Below are positions 12,001-18,290 of a stretch of DNA of 64,000 bases, piece by piece. The notes under the pieces were generated by a model that was not told the DNA's origin, did no database searches, and saw only the letters and a program-made list of their open reading frames with translations. Within the stretch, counting starts at the first letter, position 1. Each line of letters opens with the position of its first letter. Origin of the DNA: Croceivirga sp009797885 (GTDB taxonomy: Bacteria; Bacteroidota; Bacteroidia; Flavobacteriales; Flavobacteriaceae); the NCBI GenBank assembly GCA_045866215.1, contig AP035880.1:620001-684000 (forward strand), given 5' to 3'. Both the position numbers and the translations under genes were made by a program.

Positions 12001-12347
12001 ATTTGATTCCCAATATCGGAAAGCGCAACCCGTACATCATTCCCATCACTATCCGTCATCACCAGCTCGGCCGTCGCTATATCGACCGTAAATGAGACAT
12101 TGGTCGTATTCACAGTCGATGATGTCAATTCCCACGAATCCCCATCCCAAAAGAAAATTGTGCCGGTATTGGTATTAACATAAATATCCCCAAGATCTGC
12201 CCCTACTGGAATGGTGGCACCAGGTACGGCCACATCTGTTCCGCTAAGGACTTCACAATTACATTGGTCTTGAAGTGTGACCGTGGTCTGTGAAAAAGCT
12301 ACACCCGAGATAAGGAGAAAAAGCAATGTATTTAAAGTCTTTTTCAT
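1..12347 (-). CDS. Giant secreted repeat protein, putative surface fibre/adhesin (3' end outside the window)
   Basis: The frame is open from an ATG at 12347 to the left edge (4,115 codons, no stop), so the C-terminus is missing. It begins MKKTLNTLLFLLISGVAFSQ, a clear Sec signal peptide. Next come a WDGDSW segment, five ~36-residue repeats (residues ~80-270, core DSDGNDVRLALSDI), and about 49 tandem 63-residue units (residues ~305-4037) with cores ITGDGSITSSDLTVTGG and NAATINADVAGSGL. Near residue 4056 the repeats give way to a non-repetitive region (NPQWEDQNAFVSSF, then IYGATVSRIDEGDYQITF) that looks like a globular head. A promoter-like sequence lies upstream at 12481-12511. No family is recognised; the layout suggests an extended beta-rich stalk with a terminal head, exported and probably surface-bound. 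Whether a T9SS sorting domain follows cannot be seen. A long open frame on the opposite strand is a by-product of the repeat. Confidence 0.9.
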   Translation of the reverse strand, partial: MKKTLNTLLFLLISGVAFSQTTVTLQDQCNCEVLSGTDVAVPGATIPVGADLGDIYVNTNTGTIFFWDGDSWELTSSTVNTTNVSFTVDIATAELVMTDSDGNDVRVALSDIGNQIDTNTTNASLTEDGTDLILTDSEGNEVRIPLVNISSTTDTNTTNASFTVDNATQELVITDSDGNDIRILLSVIAALVDTNTTNATLTEDGTDLILTDSDGSDIRLALADIAAATNTNTTNVSFTVDNATQELVISDSDGNDVRLALSDISALLNGDGNITSPDASVVVGGDANALLGDVTLTVDPSAISGDGSITSSDLTVTGGANSTLENVTLEIADDAVNAVTINADVAGSGLVQNGTTGALEVDVASITGDGSITSSDLTVTGGANSTLENVTLEIADDAVNAATINADVAGSGLAQNGTTGALEVDVTSITGDGSITSSGLTVTGGANSTLENVTLEIADDAVNAATINADVAGSGLAQNGTTGALEVDVASITGDGSITSSDLTVTGGANSTLENVTLEIAAGAVGSTEIADGSIASVDIAADAVNAATLNADVAGSGLAQNGTTGALEVDVASISGDGSITSSDLTVTGGANSTLENVTLEIAAGAVGSTEIADGSIASGDIAADAVNAATINADVAGSGLAQNGTTGALEVDVTSITGDGSITSSDLTVTGGANSTLENVTLEIASGAVGSTEIADGSIASGDIAADAVNAATINADVAGSGLTQNGTTGALEVDVASISGDGSITSSDLTVTGGANSTLENVTLEIADDAVNAATINADVAGSGLTQNGTTGALEVDVASITGDGSITSSDLTVTGGANSTLENVTLEIADDAVNAATINADVAGSGLTQNGTTGALEVDVASITGDGSITSSDLTVTGGANSTLENVTLEIAAGAVGSTEIADGNVTLGKIENGTNSGQVIQWDGSAWTLVDLGSVTVTENDGVIGNEVTGATNGTLTLSGGGTTLDPLTLRVSDGGITSNELAADAVNAATINADVAGSGLAQNGTTGALEVDVASITGDGSITSSDLTVTGGANSTLENVTLEIADDAVNAATINADVAGSGLAQNGTTGALEVDVASITGDGSITSSDLTVTGGANSTLENVTLEIADDAVNAATINADVAGSGLAQNGTTGALEVDVSSITGDGSITSSDLTVTGGANSTLENVTLEIAAGAVGSTEIADGSIASGDIAADAVNAATINADVAGSGLAQNGTTGALEVDVASITGDGSITSSDLTVTGGANSTLENVTLEIAAGAVGSTEIADGSIASGDIAADAVNAATINADVAGSGLTQNGTTGALEVDVASITGDGSITSSDLTVTGGANSTLENVTLEIADDAVNAATINADVAGSGLTQNGTTGALEVDVASITGDGSITSSDLTVTGGANSTLENVTLEIAAGAVGSTEIADGNVTLGKIENGTNSGQVIQWDGSAWTLVDLGSVTVTENDGVIGNEVTGATNGTLTLSGGGTTLDPLTLRVSDGGITSNELAADAVNAATINVDVAGSGLTQNGTTGALEVDVASITGDGSITSSDLTVTGGANSTLENVTLEIAAGAVGSAEIVDGSIASGDIAADAVNAATINADVAGSGLAQNGTTGALEVDVASITGDGSITSSDLTVTGGANSTLENVTLEIADDAVNAATINADVAGSGLAQNGTTGALEVDVASITGDGSITSSDLTVTGGANSTLENVTLEIADDAVNAATINADVAGSGLTQNGTTGALEVDVASITGDGSITSSDLTVTGGANSTLENVTLEIAAGAVGSTEIADGNVTLGKIENGTSSGQVIQWDGSAWTLVDLGSVTVTENDGVIGNEVTGATNGTLTLSGGGTTLDPLTLRVSDGGITSNELAADAVNAASINSDVAGSGLSQNGTTGALEVDIASITGDGSITSSDLTVTGGANSTLENVTLEIAAGAVGSTEIADGSIASGDIAADAVNAATINADVAGSGLAQNGTTGALEVDVASITGDGSITSSDLTVTGGANSTLENVTLEIADDAVNAATINADVAGSGLSQNGTTGALEVDVASITGDGSITSSDLTVTGGANSTFENVTLEIADDAVNAATINADVAGSGLAQNGTTGALEVDVASITGDGSITSSDLTVTGGANSTLENVTLEIADNAVNAATINADVAGSGLTQNGTTGALEVDVASITGDGSITSSDLTVTGGANSTLENVTLEIAAGAVGSAEIADGSIASGDIAADAVNAATINADVAGSGLAQNGTTGALEVDVASITGDGSITSSDLTVTGGANSTLENVTLEIADDAVNAATINADVAGSGLAQNGTTGALEVDVASITGDGSITSSDLTVTGGSNSTLENVTLEIADDAVNAATINADVAGSGLAQNGTTGALEVDVASITGDGSITSSDLTVTGGANSTLENVTLEIAAGAVGSTEIADGSIASGDIAADAVNAATINADVAGSGLAQNGTTGALEVDVSSITGDGSITSSDLTVTGGANSTLENVTLEIAAGAVGSTEIADGSIASGDIAADAVNAATINADVAGSGLTQNGTTGALEVDVASITGDGSITSSDLTVTGGANSTLENVTLEIADDAVNAATINADVAGSGLTQNGTTGALEVDVASITGDGSITSSDLTVTGGANSTLENVTLEIAAGAVGSTEIADGNVTLGKIENGTSSGQVIQWDGSAWTLVDLGSVTVTENDGVIGNEVTGATNGTLTLSGGGTTLDPLTLRVSDGGITSNELAADAVNAATINADVAGSGLAQNGTTGALEVDVTSITGDGSITSSDLTVTGGANSTFENVTLEIADDAVNAATINADVAGSGLTQNGTTGALEVDVASITGDGSITSSDLTVTGGANSTLENVTLEIAAGAVGSTEIADGSIASGDIAADAVNAATINADVAGSGLAQNGTTGALEVDVSSITGDGSITSSDLTVTGGANSTLENVTLEIADDAVNAATINADVAGSGLTQNGTTGALEVDVTSITGDGSITSSDLTVTGGANSTLENVTLEIADDAVNAATINADVAGSGLTQNGTTGALEVDVTSITGDGSITSSDLTVTGGANSTLENVTLEIADDAVNAATINVDVAGSGLTQNGTTGALEVDVASITGDGSITSSDLTVTGGANSTLENVTLEIADGAVGSTEIADGSIASGDIAADAVNAATINADVAGSGLAQNGTTGALEVDVASITGDGSITSSDLTVTGGANSTLENVTLEIAAGAVGSTEIADGSIASGDIAADAVNAATINADVAGSGLTQNGTTGALEVDVASITGDGSITSSDLTVTGGANSTLENVTLEIADDAVNAATINADVAGSGLAQNGTTGALEVDVASITGDGSITSSDLTVTGGANSTLENVTLEIAAGAVGSTEIADGSIASSDIAADAVNAATINADVAGSGLAQNGTTGALEVDVTSITGDGSITSSDLTVTGGANSTLENVTLEIADDAVNAATINADVAGSGLTQNGTTGALEVDVASITGDGSITSSDLTVTGGANSTLENVTLEIADDAVNAATINADVAGSGLSQNGTTGALEVDVASITGDGSITSSDLTVTGGANSTFENVTLEIADDAVNAATINADVAGSGLTQNGTTGALEVDVASITGDGSITSSDLTVTGGANSTFENVTLEIADDAVNAATINADVAGSGLTQNGTTGALEVDVASITGDGSITSSDLTVTGGANSTLENVTLEIAAGAVGSTEIADGSIASVDIAADAVNAATINQDVAGSGLSQNGTTGALEVDVASITGDGSITSSDLTVTGGANSTLENVTLEIADDAVNAATINADVAGSGLSQNGTTGALEVDVASITGDGSITSSDLTVTGGANSTFENVTLEIADDAVNAATINADVAGSGLTQNGTTGALEVDVTSITGDGSITSSDLTVTGGANSTLENVTLEIADDAVNAATINADVAGSGLTQNGTTGALEVDVASITGDGSITSSDLTVTGGANSTLENVTLEIADDAVNAATINADVAGSGLTQNGTTGALEVDATSITGDGSITSSDLTVTGGANSTLENVTLEIAAGAVGTTEIADDAVTTAKIGTAGAGDADKVLTTDGSGNPQWEDQNAFVSSFMPTIYAAGKVAGTGTAASIYGATVSRIDEGDYQITFSTAL
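230..11440 (-). repeat. Tandem array of ~49 copies of a 189-bp (63-residue) unit with inserted spacers
   Basis: Units of 189 bp succeed one another in frame through the giant gene. Three unit types are seen: the basic 63-residue form; a form with a ~20-residue insert containing ADGSIASGDIAADAVN; and, four times, a form with a much longer insert containing SGQVIQWDGSAWTLVD. Copies differ mainly at synonymous sites and at a few variable residues, such as the one before QNGTTGALEVD (V/A/T/S). Every insertion keeps the frame, so the array is under coding constraint. Confidence 0.92.
11540..12110 (-). repeat. Five ~108-bp repeats near the N-terminus of the giant protein
   Basis: Five in-frame repeats of about 36 residues each start with NTTN and contain a TDSDGND-like turn followed by a VRxALxDI-like strand. 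Two subtypes alternate: one with FTVDNATQELV and one with LTEDGTDLIL. Five copies give the order 1-2-1-2-1. They join the signal-peptide region to the 63-residue array. Confidence 0.85.
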
Positions 12348-12480
12348 AGGAGTGATTTTGTGTAACATTGTAGGTTTATTTTGACGGGACAATCCTATTT
12401 GGTGTCCAATACACTAATTGTATTTGATTTTAAATCGTTTATTTTGAATCGATTTGATTCGAATTCACTTCATCATCTTA

Positions 12481-12511
12481 CAAAATTAGCTTTACGTATA
12501 GGCGAGTAAAA
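12481..12511 (-). promoter_or_regulatory. Candidate Bacteroidota promoter for the giant repeat gene
   Basis: Read on the minus strand, TAATTTTG (12481-12488) matches the Bacteroidota -7 element TAnnTTTG. TTTT at 12508-12511 lies 19 nt upstream in place of the -33 TTTG. This would give a leader of roughly 125 nt before the ATG at 12347. It is a motif match only. Confidence 0.45.
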
Positions 12512-12659
12512 TAATTGTTGTGTATGGATGATTTCCTACGGTATAGCTCTTAAAAAGTGAAGTCAATTTTAAATTGGAAAGTGCTTTTTGTCGATGAAAT
12601 CAATAAAATCAACGGTGCTGAGAAGTATAGGGATTTAAAAAATGAAGAACAATTCTATC

Positions 12660-15179
12660 CTAATTCCTATTGATCCTATACGTAATTCTTCTATTGGTAA
12701 TTACAGTATTTGGGCAACCGGACCGAACTGAAGCGTTCGTTACCGAAGCCGTAGTGGATTGGCCGAGTGGGGATACAATCGTTGGAATTCCATTGACATC
12801 CACCCCGCCAATCAATTGATTATTGGCGTCCAAATCATAGTATCCAAAGCTTCCGGAGGCCTCCAATGCATCGGGACAACCATCATTGTCACTGTCCACA
12901 TCCAAATCATTGTAAATCCCATCTCCATCTGTGTCCAAAGTACAGGCTATCGTATAGCTCGCATCTATATCCAACTGATAATCCACCCCATTACAGGAGC
13001 CAAAATTGTTTACACCAGAAGAGGTCTGTCCCAAAATACGTACCCCTGGAACACCGGCGCCAATATCAATTACCGTAACGGTAGTGGTAATTGGAGTCAG
13101 TAAAGGGTCCAGGGAGGCACTGCACTGAACTCCAGTTCGCACATTTCCAGTGTTAAACTCGCCCGAATTAAAATTCAATGTGAAGGTTTCCGTACTACCG
13201 TTTAAATCACCCGTTGCCACGATATTGGATATCGTAACCGTGGAACCGATAGGTACGCCCGTTGCTGATAGGTCAACAAACTGTGTTGAAGTACCACCCG
13301 TCTGTGGGATATTGAAAGTGGAAGTCGTTATATTGACCAATCCCGAAGTTACCGGACATTCATCCACATCCAAAATTCCATCATTATCGTCATCATCATC
13401 AACATCATTGGTGTATCCATCATTATCTTGATCTAAGGACACCAAGACATCCCGAAAATCCAGGTCACCCCCCGAAAGTACATCTCCATCGGTATCCGTC
13501 AATAGTATTGGTCCCGTAAGGGGATTATCAACCACACCCCCTGGGTCTGAATAATCCGTACTTGTATCCACATTATCATCGAGACCATCCCCGTCGGAAT
13601 CACTTCCACTTAGGGATAGTCCGGATTCGATTCGATCCAAGCTATCCGCATTATCGCTGTCCGTGTCCTTGAAGTCAGCACTATCCGCACCATCTGAATT
13701 AACGGGTGTGAGTCCTTCCCCAGCACCAGGAATGGATTCATAGGCATCGTCTAATCCATTATTGTCCGTATCTGAGTTGGAGGGTGCAATATATGTTGTT
13801 GAGAGCTGGGCTTCCACATTATCAGGAATACCATCCCCATCAGCATCCAAATCCAGATAGTCTGGGATGGTATCTCCATCGGTATCCGAGGTTCCCTCAA
13901 TGGTATCAATTATCCCATCATTATCATCATCTATATCCTCATTATTGTCCAAACCATCGCCATCCGTGTCTGGTGAACAGGTTCCAAAATAAACCACTTG
14001 CTGTGAAAAATTATACCCCTGTGTTGCCCCACAACCCAAAGTTAAGTTGTCAAAAACCGCATTACCACTCCCCGTTACGGTATTTGGGTTCGCTACCCTT
14101 CTAATGGTTGTACTTCCTGAACTGGTGTAGTACAAATTGCCATCTGGGCCCAATTGTACTCCGGAGGCAGCGGTGGAATTATCAATCCTAGAAGAAGAAC
14201 TGTTTCCAATGACATGCACCCAAAGTGGGTCCGACCATCCTATGGATTGACTGTCAAACCTGGATCCAAAAGAGTTTTGATGCGCAAAGAACAGTCGACT
14301 CCCATCGGGAGAAAACTCAACACTATACCCCGTATGGGTATTGACACCTGAAGTCCTGGGTACTGCCGTCCACGAACCAATTGTTCCGGTAGCAGAGTTA
14401 AAATTGGCGTAGAATATACCTCCATTGGTGGTACTTCCCCCTCCTTCAATAGCAATGGCAATTCTATCGCTTTGCTGGGAAAACCTAATTGTGGCCCGTT
14501 CACCCCTACGAGGTAGATTAATGGGCAGGGGAATGGAGATATCCGGACTATTTGCCCGGGCCGCCGTAAGCAGATTTGTATCATCAACAAGCCATAAACC
14601 CAACGATGCGGCGCAATTTGTAGTACAAGATCCAGAATTATTTGAAATACTGGCTATCCAGGCTCCACAATCATTTCCGGTTGCCACCCCGGAGACCGCT
14701 TCCGTTGTATTGGAATGCAATACGTTGTTACTGCTTATGACGGTTTCTGAAGGAATATCCACGATTGAATAATACACCGTACCCTGTCTGTCCTCATCCC
14801 TGCCATCGCCATGTAAAATATATACTTGTTCAAAATTGGAACCCGGTACGGGCATAACGGTTGCCATTTGGGTTCTGGTGGCATTGGTATTGATTGTACC
14901 CCCATTGGTGTATAGGTTACCATTACTATCCCTGACCGCCCCATTATCTACATAAAAAACAAGCTCTCCAGAATCCGGATCGGACCATACCGAGGTAGCT
15001 TCAAAAGCACCATCCGATGGTAACGTACAAGAAATAGTGGGAGGATTTGTCCTAAAATCCATCAAATAGCCCCTACCGTTCCACCAATGGGAATCAAAGG
15101 TCTGCGCGTATCCATCACTAATGGAATGGAGCAATGCGATTAAAAGTAATATGAGGTATTTTTTCCAGGATAAGGTCAT
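12660..15179 (-). CDS. Secreted protein with N-terminal propeller-like region and TSP3 repeats
   Basis: The 839-residue product starts MTLSWKKYLILLLIALLHS and has a predicted signal peptide ending near residue 26 (GYAQ). Residues ~27-400 look like a beta-propeller or sandwich: motifs such as VEFSPDGSRLFFAHQ and GVQLGPDGNLYYTSSG resemble SMP-30/NHL-type blades. From ~400 to ~610 come Asp-rich thrombospondin type 3 repeats (DTDGDGLDNNEDIDDDNDG), which in known proteins bind calcium. A beta-sandwich-like segment follows (~615-750), then one more TSP3 pair. The last ~70 residues end in VITNRRITYRINRN, not a recognisable T9SS type A or type B domain. The gene lies 203 bp downstream of the OmpA gene, beyond a terminator and with its own promoter-like motif, so it is probably a separate unit. 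A role at the cell surface is inferred; substrate and partner are unknown. Confidence 0.85.
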   Translation of the reverse strand: MTLSWKKYLILLLIALLHSISDGYAQTFDSHWWNGRGYLMDFRTNPPTISCTLPSDGAFEATSVWSDPDSGELVFYVDNGAVRDSNGNLYTNGGTINTNATRTQMATVMPVPGSNFEQVYILHGDGRDEDRQGTVYYSIVDIPSETVISSNNVLHSNTTEAVSGVATGNDCGAWIASISNNSGSCTTNCAASLGLWLVDDTNLLTAARANSPDISIPLPINLPRRGERATIRFSQQSDRIAIAIEGGGSTTNGGIFYANFNSATGTIGSWTAVPRTSGVNTHTGYSVEFSPDGSRLFFAHQNSFGSRFDSQSIGWSDPLWVHVIGNSSSSRIDNSTAASGVQLGPDGNLYYTSSGSTTIRRVANPNTVTGSGNAVFDNLTLGCGATQGYNFSQQVVYFGTCSPDTDGDGLDNNEDIDDDNDGIIDTIEGTSDTDGDTIPDYLDLDADGDGIPDNVEAQLSTTYIAPSNSDTDNNGLDDAYESIPGAGEGLTPVNSDGADSADFKDTDSDNADSLDRIESGLSLSGSDSDGDGLDDNVDTSTDYSDPGGVVDNPLTGPILLTDTDGDVLSGGDLDFRDVLVSLDQDNDGYTNDVDDDDDNDGILDVDECPVTSGLVNITTSTFNIPQTGGTSTQFVDLSATGVPIGSTVTISNIVATGDLNGSTETFTLNFNSGEFNTGNVRTGVQCSASLDPLLTPITTTVTVIDIGAGVPGVRILGQTSSGVNNFGSCNGVDYQLDIDASYTIACTLDTDGDGIYNDLDVDSDNDGCPDALEASGSFGYYDLDANNQLIGGVDVNGIPTIVSPLGQSTTASVTNASVRSGCPNTVITNRRITYRINRN

Positions 15180-15211
15180 GGTTCAACAGCATCCTTAAAG
15201 AACGTTCTGTC

Positions 15212-15243
15212 CAAATGTAACCTTAGCCTTAAGCTTTCCTAAA
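15212..15243 (-). promoter_or_regulatory. Candidate promoter for the propeller/TSP3 gene
   Basis: On the minus strand TACATTTG (15212-15219) is an exact match to TAnnTTTG. TTTA (15240-15243) lies 20 nt upstream as an imperfect -33 element. The implied leader is about 25-30 nt before the ATG at 15179. Confidence 0.45.
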
Positions 15244-15325
15244 TATTTGTTGTGAAAGGGCTTATCGATAAAGTGAACACCCCGAAAGACGGTGTTTCTG
15301 AAGGTTGAAAGTACTGATCCCAAAC

Positions 15326-15354
15326 AAAAAAAGCAACTCTAAAAAGTTGCTTTT
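15326..15354. terminator. Rho-independent terminator after the adhesin-PorP-OmpA operon
   Basis: The 10-bp arms AAAAGCAACT (15329-15338) and AGTTGCTTTT (15345-15354) enclose a 6-nt loop. On the minus strand the hairpin is followed by a run of T, directly downstream of the OmpA-family stop codon at 15383. This separates the operon from the next gene. Confidence 0.8.
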
Positions 15355-15382
15355 CAATCTATTGTACCCTTGTATAACTATA

Positions 15383-17323
15383 CTACTCAAGAATAATAAA
15401 CTCCGATCTTCTGTTCAATTGATGCTTTTCCCTGGAACAACGAATGCCATCATCACATTCGTTCAGAAGTAATTTTTCCCCAAAACCTTCCCCTTCCAAA
15501 CGATCTCTGGAAATTCCTTTGGATACCATATAATCCACAGTGGATTCTGCCCTTTTTTGGGAAAGCCATAAATTGTAGGCATCGTTCCCCCTACTGTCCG
15601 TATGGGCATTGACCTTTATTTTTAAACTCGGATATTTCTCCATGGCAACGATTACCTTCTGGATTTCAATCTCTGCGTCCGGCCTAATATTGTATTTGTT
15701 CAGATCAAAATAAATCGTACTCAATTGTAATAACTTGGCCAAATCATCCCCAAATCCTCCGGTGACCACATCCCTCTCCAGATAAAAGTCCACAATCCTT
15801 GGTTTTCCATAGGATTCCGGTAGAAATTCTTCCGATGGTATGTACCCTTCCATTAAAGCCCTGACAAAATTTCCCTTGGAACAGTCCAATGCCAATACAT
15901 AGGCTCCTTTGGAATCGGTTATGGTGGAAGAGACTTCTTTGTTCTCCTCATCAATGATCTTCACGGTAGCCCCTACCAAAATCTCGTTGGATATCCTGTC
16001 CCTCACCGTACCGGTTACCTCTTGTATACAATCCAATTGTAAAGGTTCGTTTTCAGAAAATCCATAAATATCGTCCTCTCCCATTCCCCCTTCAACACGA
16101 TTTGAAGAAAAATACCCTTTTTTACTTTCCTCATCAATGATGAATGAAAAGTCGTCATATTTACTATTGACCGATCTGCCCACATTTACAATGGGTTGGT
16201 CATATTCATCAAAAGCAATTTTTGTAGCGAAAACATCCAAACCTCCCAACCCCGGATGACCATCGGAAGAGAAGTAGAGAACATCTTTAGCAGTGATAAA
16301 TGGAAAGGTTTCGCGACCTTCGGTATTGATATTCCTACCAAGATTTATGGGGGGGCCAAAAGTTCCATCCCCAACAATTTTTACTTTCCACAAATCCGAT
16401 TCCCCCAATGTGCCCGGCCTATCCGAAGCAAAATACAACTGCTTTTCATCCGGGCTTAGTACTGGATGCGCTACCGAATAATCATCACTATTAAAAGGAA
16501 GTTCCGTAATATCAATCCATTCCCCATCTACCAAAGTCGCTTGATAAATCTTTAATCGAACCGTTCCATTATCATCTTCATAGCGCTTTCCATCCAAAAA
16601 ATTATTTCTGGTGAAGTACATCGTGGTTCCATCCTTGGTAATTGCGGAAGTAGATTCGTGCAGTCTGGTGTTAACGTCTCCAGACAATTTTTTCACCCTA
16701 TTCTTGCCGCTATCCAAACTTACTGAATACAAATCCAAAAAATCCCTGGAATTCCAGGTATGACGGTATCGGGCCAGATTACCCGTATCCCTATCCGAGG
16801 AAAAAATCAATCCATCCTCGTAAAATGTAGGGGCAAAATCGGAAAGCCTTGAATTGTAAGGGAAGTTTTTGATGGAATACCTACCGGAATTCTCCTCTAT
16901 CTTGGCCAAATAATCCTCCTCAAGGGCATCTAGGACACCGCTACTTTTAGTAAGCTCGGAAAACGTTGCCAACATCTTATCGGCATCTTCATCTTCTCCC
17001 AGGGTTTTTAAGGTTTGGGCATACCTAAAGTAAAAGTCGGGGGTAATGATACTATCATTATCGCCATATGTTGTTATCAACTGTTTGTAAATAGGGGCCG
17101 CTTCCTCATATTTTGCATTAAAATAATAGGAATTGCCCAATCGCTTCAATAAGTCTGCGGACTCATATCCCTTCTCCAGAACACGCTTGTAAATATCTAT
17201 CGCCGGACTAAAGGAGTATTCATTATATTTTTTGTTGGCACGCTCCAGTCTCCGTTCCTGTGCTGAACCTGTTGCACAGATTCCTAAAATTACCGATGAA
17301 CAAAGAAGTATTTTTTTTAACAT
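15383..17323 (-). CDS. TPR/PD40/carboxypeptidase-regulatory/OmpA-family outer membrane-anchoring protein (PorE-like)
   Basis: The 646-residue protein has an N-terminal signal sequence ending near GSAQ. TPR-like helices follow at ~25-130 (YNEYSFSPAIDIYKRVLE, LGNSYYFNAKYEEAAPIYK). Next are four PD40-type strands (LIFSSDRDTG, LYFASDRPGTLGESDLW, LYFSSDGHPGLGGLDVF, GYFSSNRVEGG), a carboxypeptidase-regulatory-like fold (VTGTVRDRISNEILVGATVK, ~435-510), and a C-terminal OmpA domain (~545-646). The OmpA domain keeps the peptidoglycan-binding signature residues (NAHTDSRG, then NRRSEF). This domain order is that of PorE, the T9SS subunit thought to tie the outer-membrane machinery to peptidoglycan. Paralogues paired with PorP/SprF genes are common in flavobacteria. 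It starts 10 bp after the PorP/SprF stop and is the last gene of the operon. A role in anchoring the adhesin export complex is inferred from context. Confidence 0.9.
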   Translation of the reverse strand: MLKKILLCSSVILGICATGSAQERRLERANKKYNEYSFSPAIDIYKRVLEKGYESADLLKRLGNSYYFNAKYEEAAPIYKQLITTYGDNDSIITPDFYFRYAQTLKTLGEDEDADKMLATFSELTKSSGVLDALEEDYLAKIEENSGRYSIKNFPYNSRLSDFAPTFYEDGLIFSSDRDTGNLARYRHTWNSRDFLDLYSVSLDSGKNRVKKLSGDVNTRLHESTSAITKDGTTMYFTRNNFLDGKRYEDDNGTVRLKIYQATLVDGEWIDITELPFNSDDYSVAHPVLSPDEKQLYFASDRPGTLGESDLWKVKIVGDGTFGPPINLGRNINTEGRETFPFITAKDVLYFSSDGHPGLGGLDVFATKIAFDEYDQPIVNVGRSVNSKYDDFSFIIDEESKKGYFSSNRVEGGMGEDDIYGFSENEPLQLDCIQEVTGTVRDRISNEILVGATVKIIDEENKEVSSTITDSKGAYVLALDCSKGNFVRALMEGYIPSEEFLPESYGKPRIVDFYLERDVVTGGFGDDLAKLLQLSTIYFDLNKYNIRPDAEIEIQKVIVAMEKYPSLKIKVNAHTDSRGNDAYNLWLSQKRAESTVDYMVSKGISRDRLEGEGFGEKLLLNECDDGIRCSREKHQLNRRSEFIILE

Positions 17324-17333
17324 CCCCTGATAT

Positions 17334-18284
17334 TTAGAAAAAACGTGGCGAAATAGTACGTCGGAACCTTTTCAGTAATTCCAACCTCAAAAAGATTTCA
17401 AAAGATCCATCATTAAAGCGCGTGCCTCCTAATTCCGTAGTTTCCCTGTCATAGGCCAGCCCCAACATAATCTGATCGGTAACCTGAAAGCCCGCCAACG
17501 CGCTCACGGCAGCATCCCATCGGTAAGCGGCCCCAAAGCTGAACCGCTCATTGAAAAGGAAACTAGCGGAAACATCCACTTGTACAGGGGCTCCTTCCAC
17601 GGCTTTTGTCAATAGGGCAGGTTTGAATTTCAAATCCGCATTTAAATCGAAAACATATCCGGTAATTAAATAGTAATTGGCCCGATCAACGGAAAAAAAG
17701 TTTTGTCCGTTATTATCAAAATGTTCCCTATTGAACAGTTTTGGAACCGAAAACCCAACATAAAATCTGTCTGTATGATAATACAACCCAAAGCCAAAAT
17801 TGGGATTAAACTCTGAAAGGGTTCCTTGTTCCGTAATAGGTTGGTTAACTCCTTCACGATCAACATTTCTGAGACCATTGAAATCCAGGGACAAAAAATC
17901 ACCACTTACGGTAAGCCCAAAAGATAGTTTTTTGTCCGGATCGAAATTTATGGTATAAGATGCTGCAGCCTCCACGGAGGTTTCCTGTATCAGTCCATCC
18001 CCAATATTATCATTGATGACAGAAAGCCCATAACCTATTTTGCTTTCCCTTATTGGGGAATGCAAGTTGATTGTAAATGTTTCAGGCGCTCCATTCAATC
18101 CTACCCATTGCGCCCTATAAAGGCCTGCAAAAGTCAATTGTCCCCTTGAACCGGCATAGGCCGGGTTTATGCTCAGGGTATTGAACATATACTGGGTATA
18201 TTGAGCATCTTGTTGGGCTCGCAGTCCGAAACCTATTAGCACGCAAAATATTAGGCCAATTAGTGCATTAGTATTTTTTGTCAT
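17334..18284 (-). CDS. PorP/SprF-family type IX secretion outer membrane protein
   Basis: The 316-residue protein begins with a signal peptide ending at RAQ, followed by the family hallmark QDAQYTQYMFNTLSINPAYA and AGSRG. The rest alternates short beta strands and ends in the aromatic FF, as expected for an outer-membrane barrel. PorP/SprF-family proteins bind T9SS components and the C-terminal region of type B cargo; in Flavobacterium johnsoniae SprF is needed for surface delivery of the adhesin SprB. Here the gene sits 6 bp downstream of a type B adhesin gene and 10 bp upstream of an OmpA/PorE-like gene, so its cargo is very probably that adhesin. The length is normal for the family. The ATG at 18284 is well placed. 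A general PorP role is less likely than a cargo-dedicated one. Confidence 0.93.
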   Translation of the reverse strand: MTKNTNALIGLIFCVLIGFGLRAQQDAQYTQYMFNTLSINPAYAGSRGQLTFAGLYRAQWVGLNGAPETFTINLHSPIRESKIGYGLSVINDNIGDGLIQETSVEAAASYTINFDPDKKLSFGLTVSGDFLSLDFNGLRNVDREGVNQPITEQGTLSEFNPNFGFGLYYHTDRFYVGFSVPKLFNREHFDNNGQNFFSVDRANYYLITGYVFDLNADLKFKPALLTKAVEGAPVQVDVSASFLFNERFSFGAAYRWDAAVSALAGFQVTDQIMLGLAYDRETTELGGTRFNDGSFEIFLRLELLKRFRRTISPRFF

Positions 18285-18290
18285 AATGGC

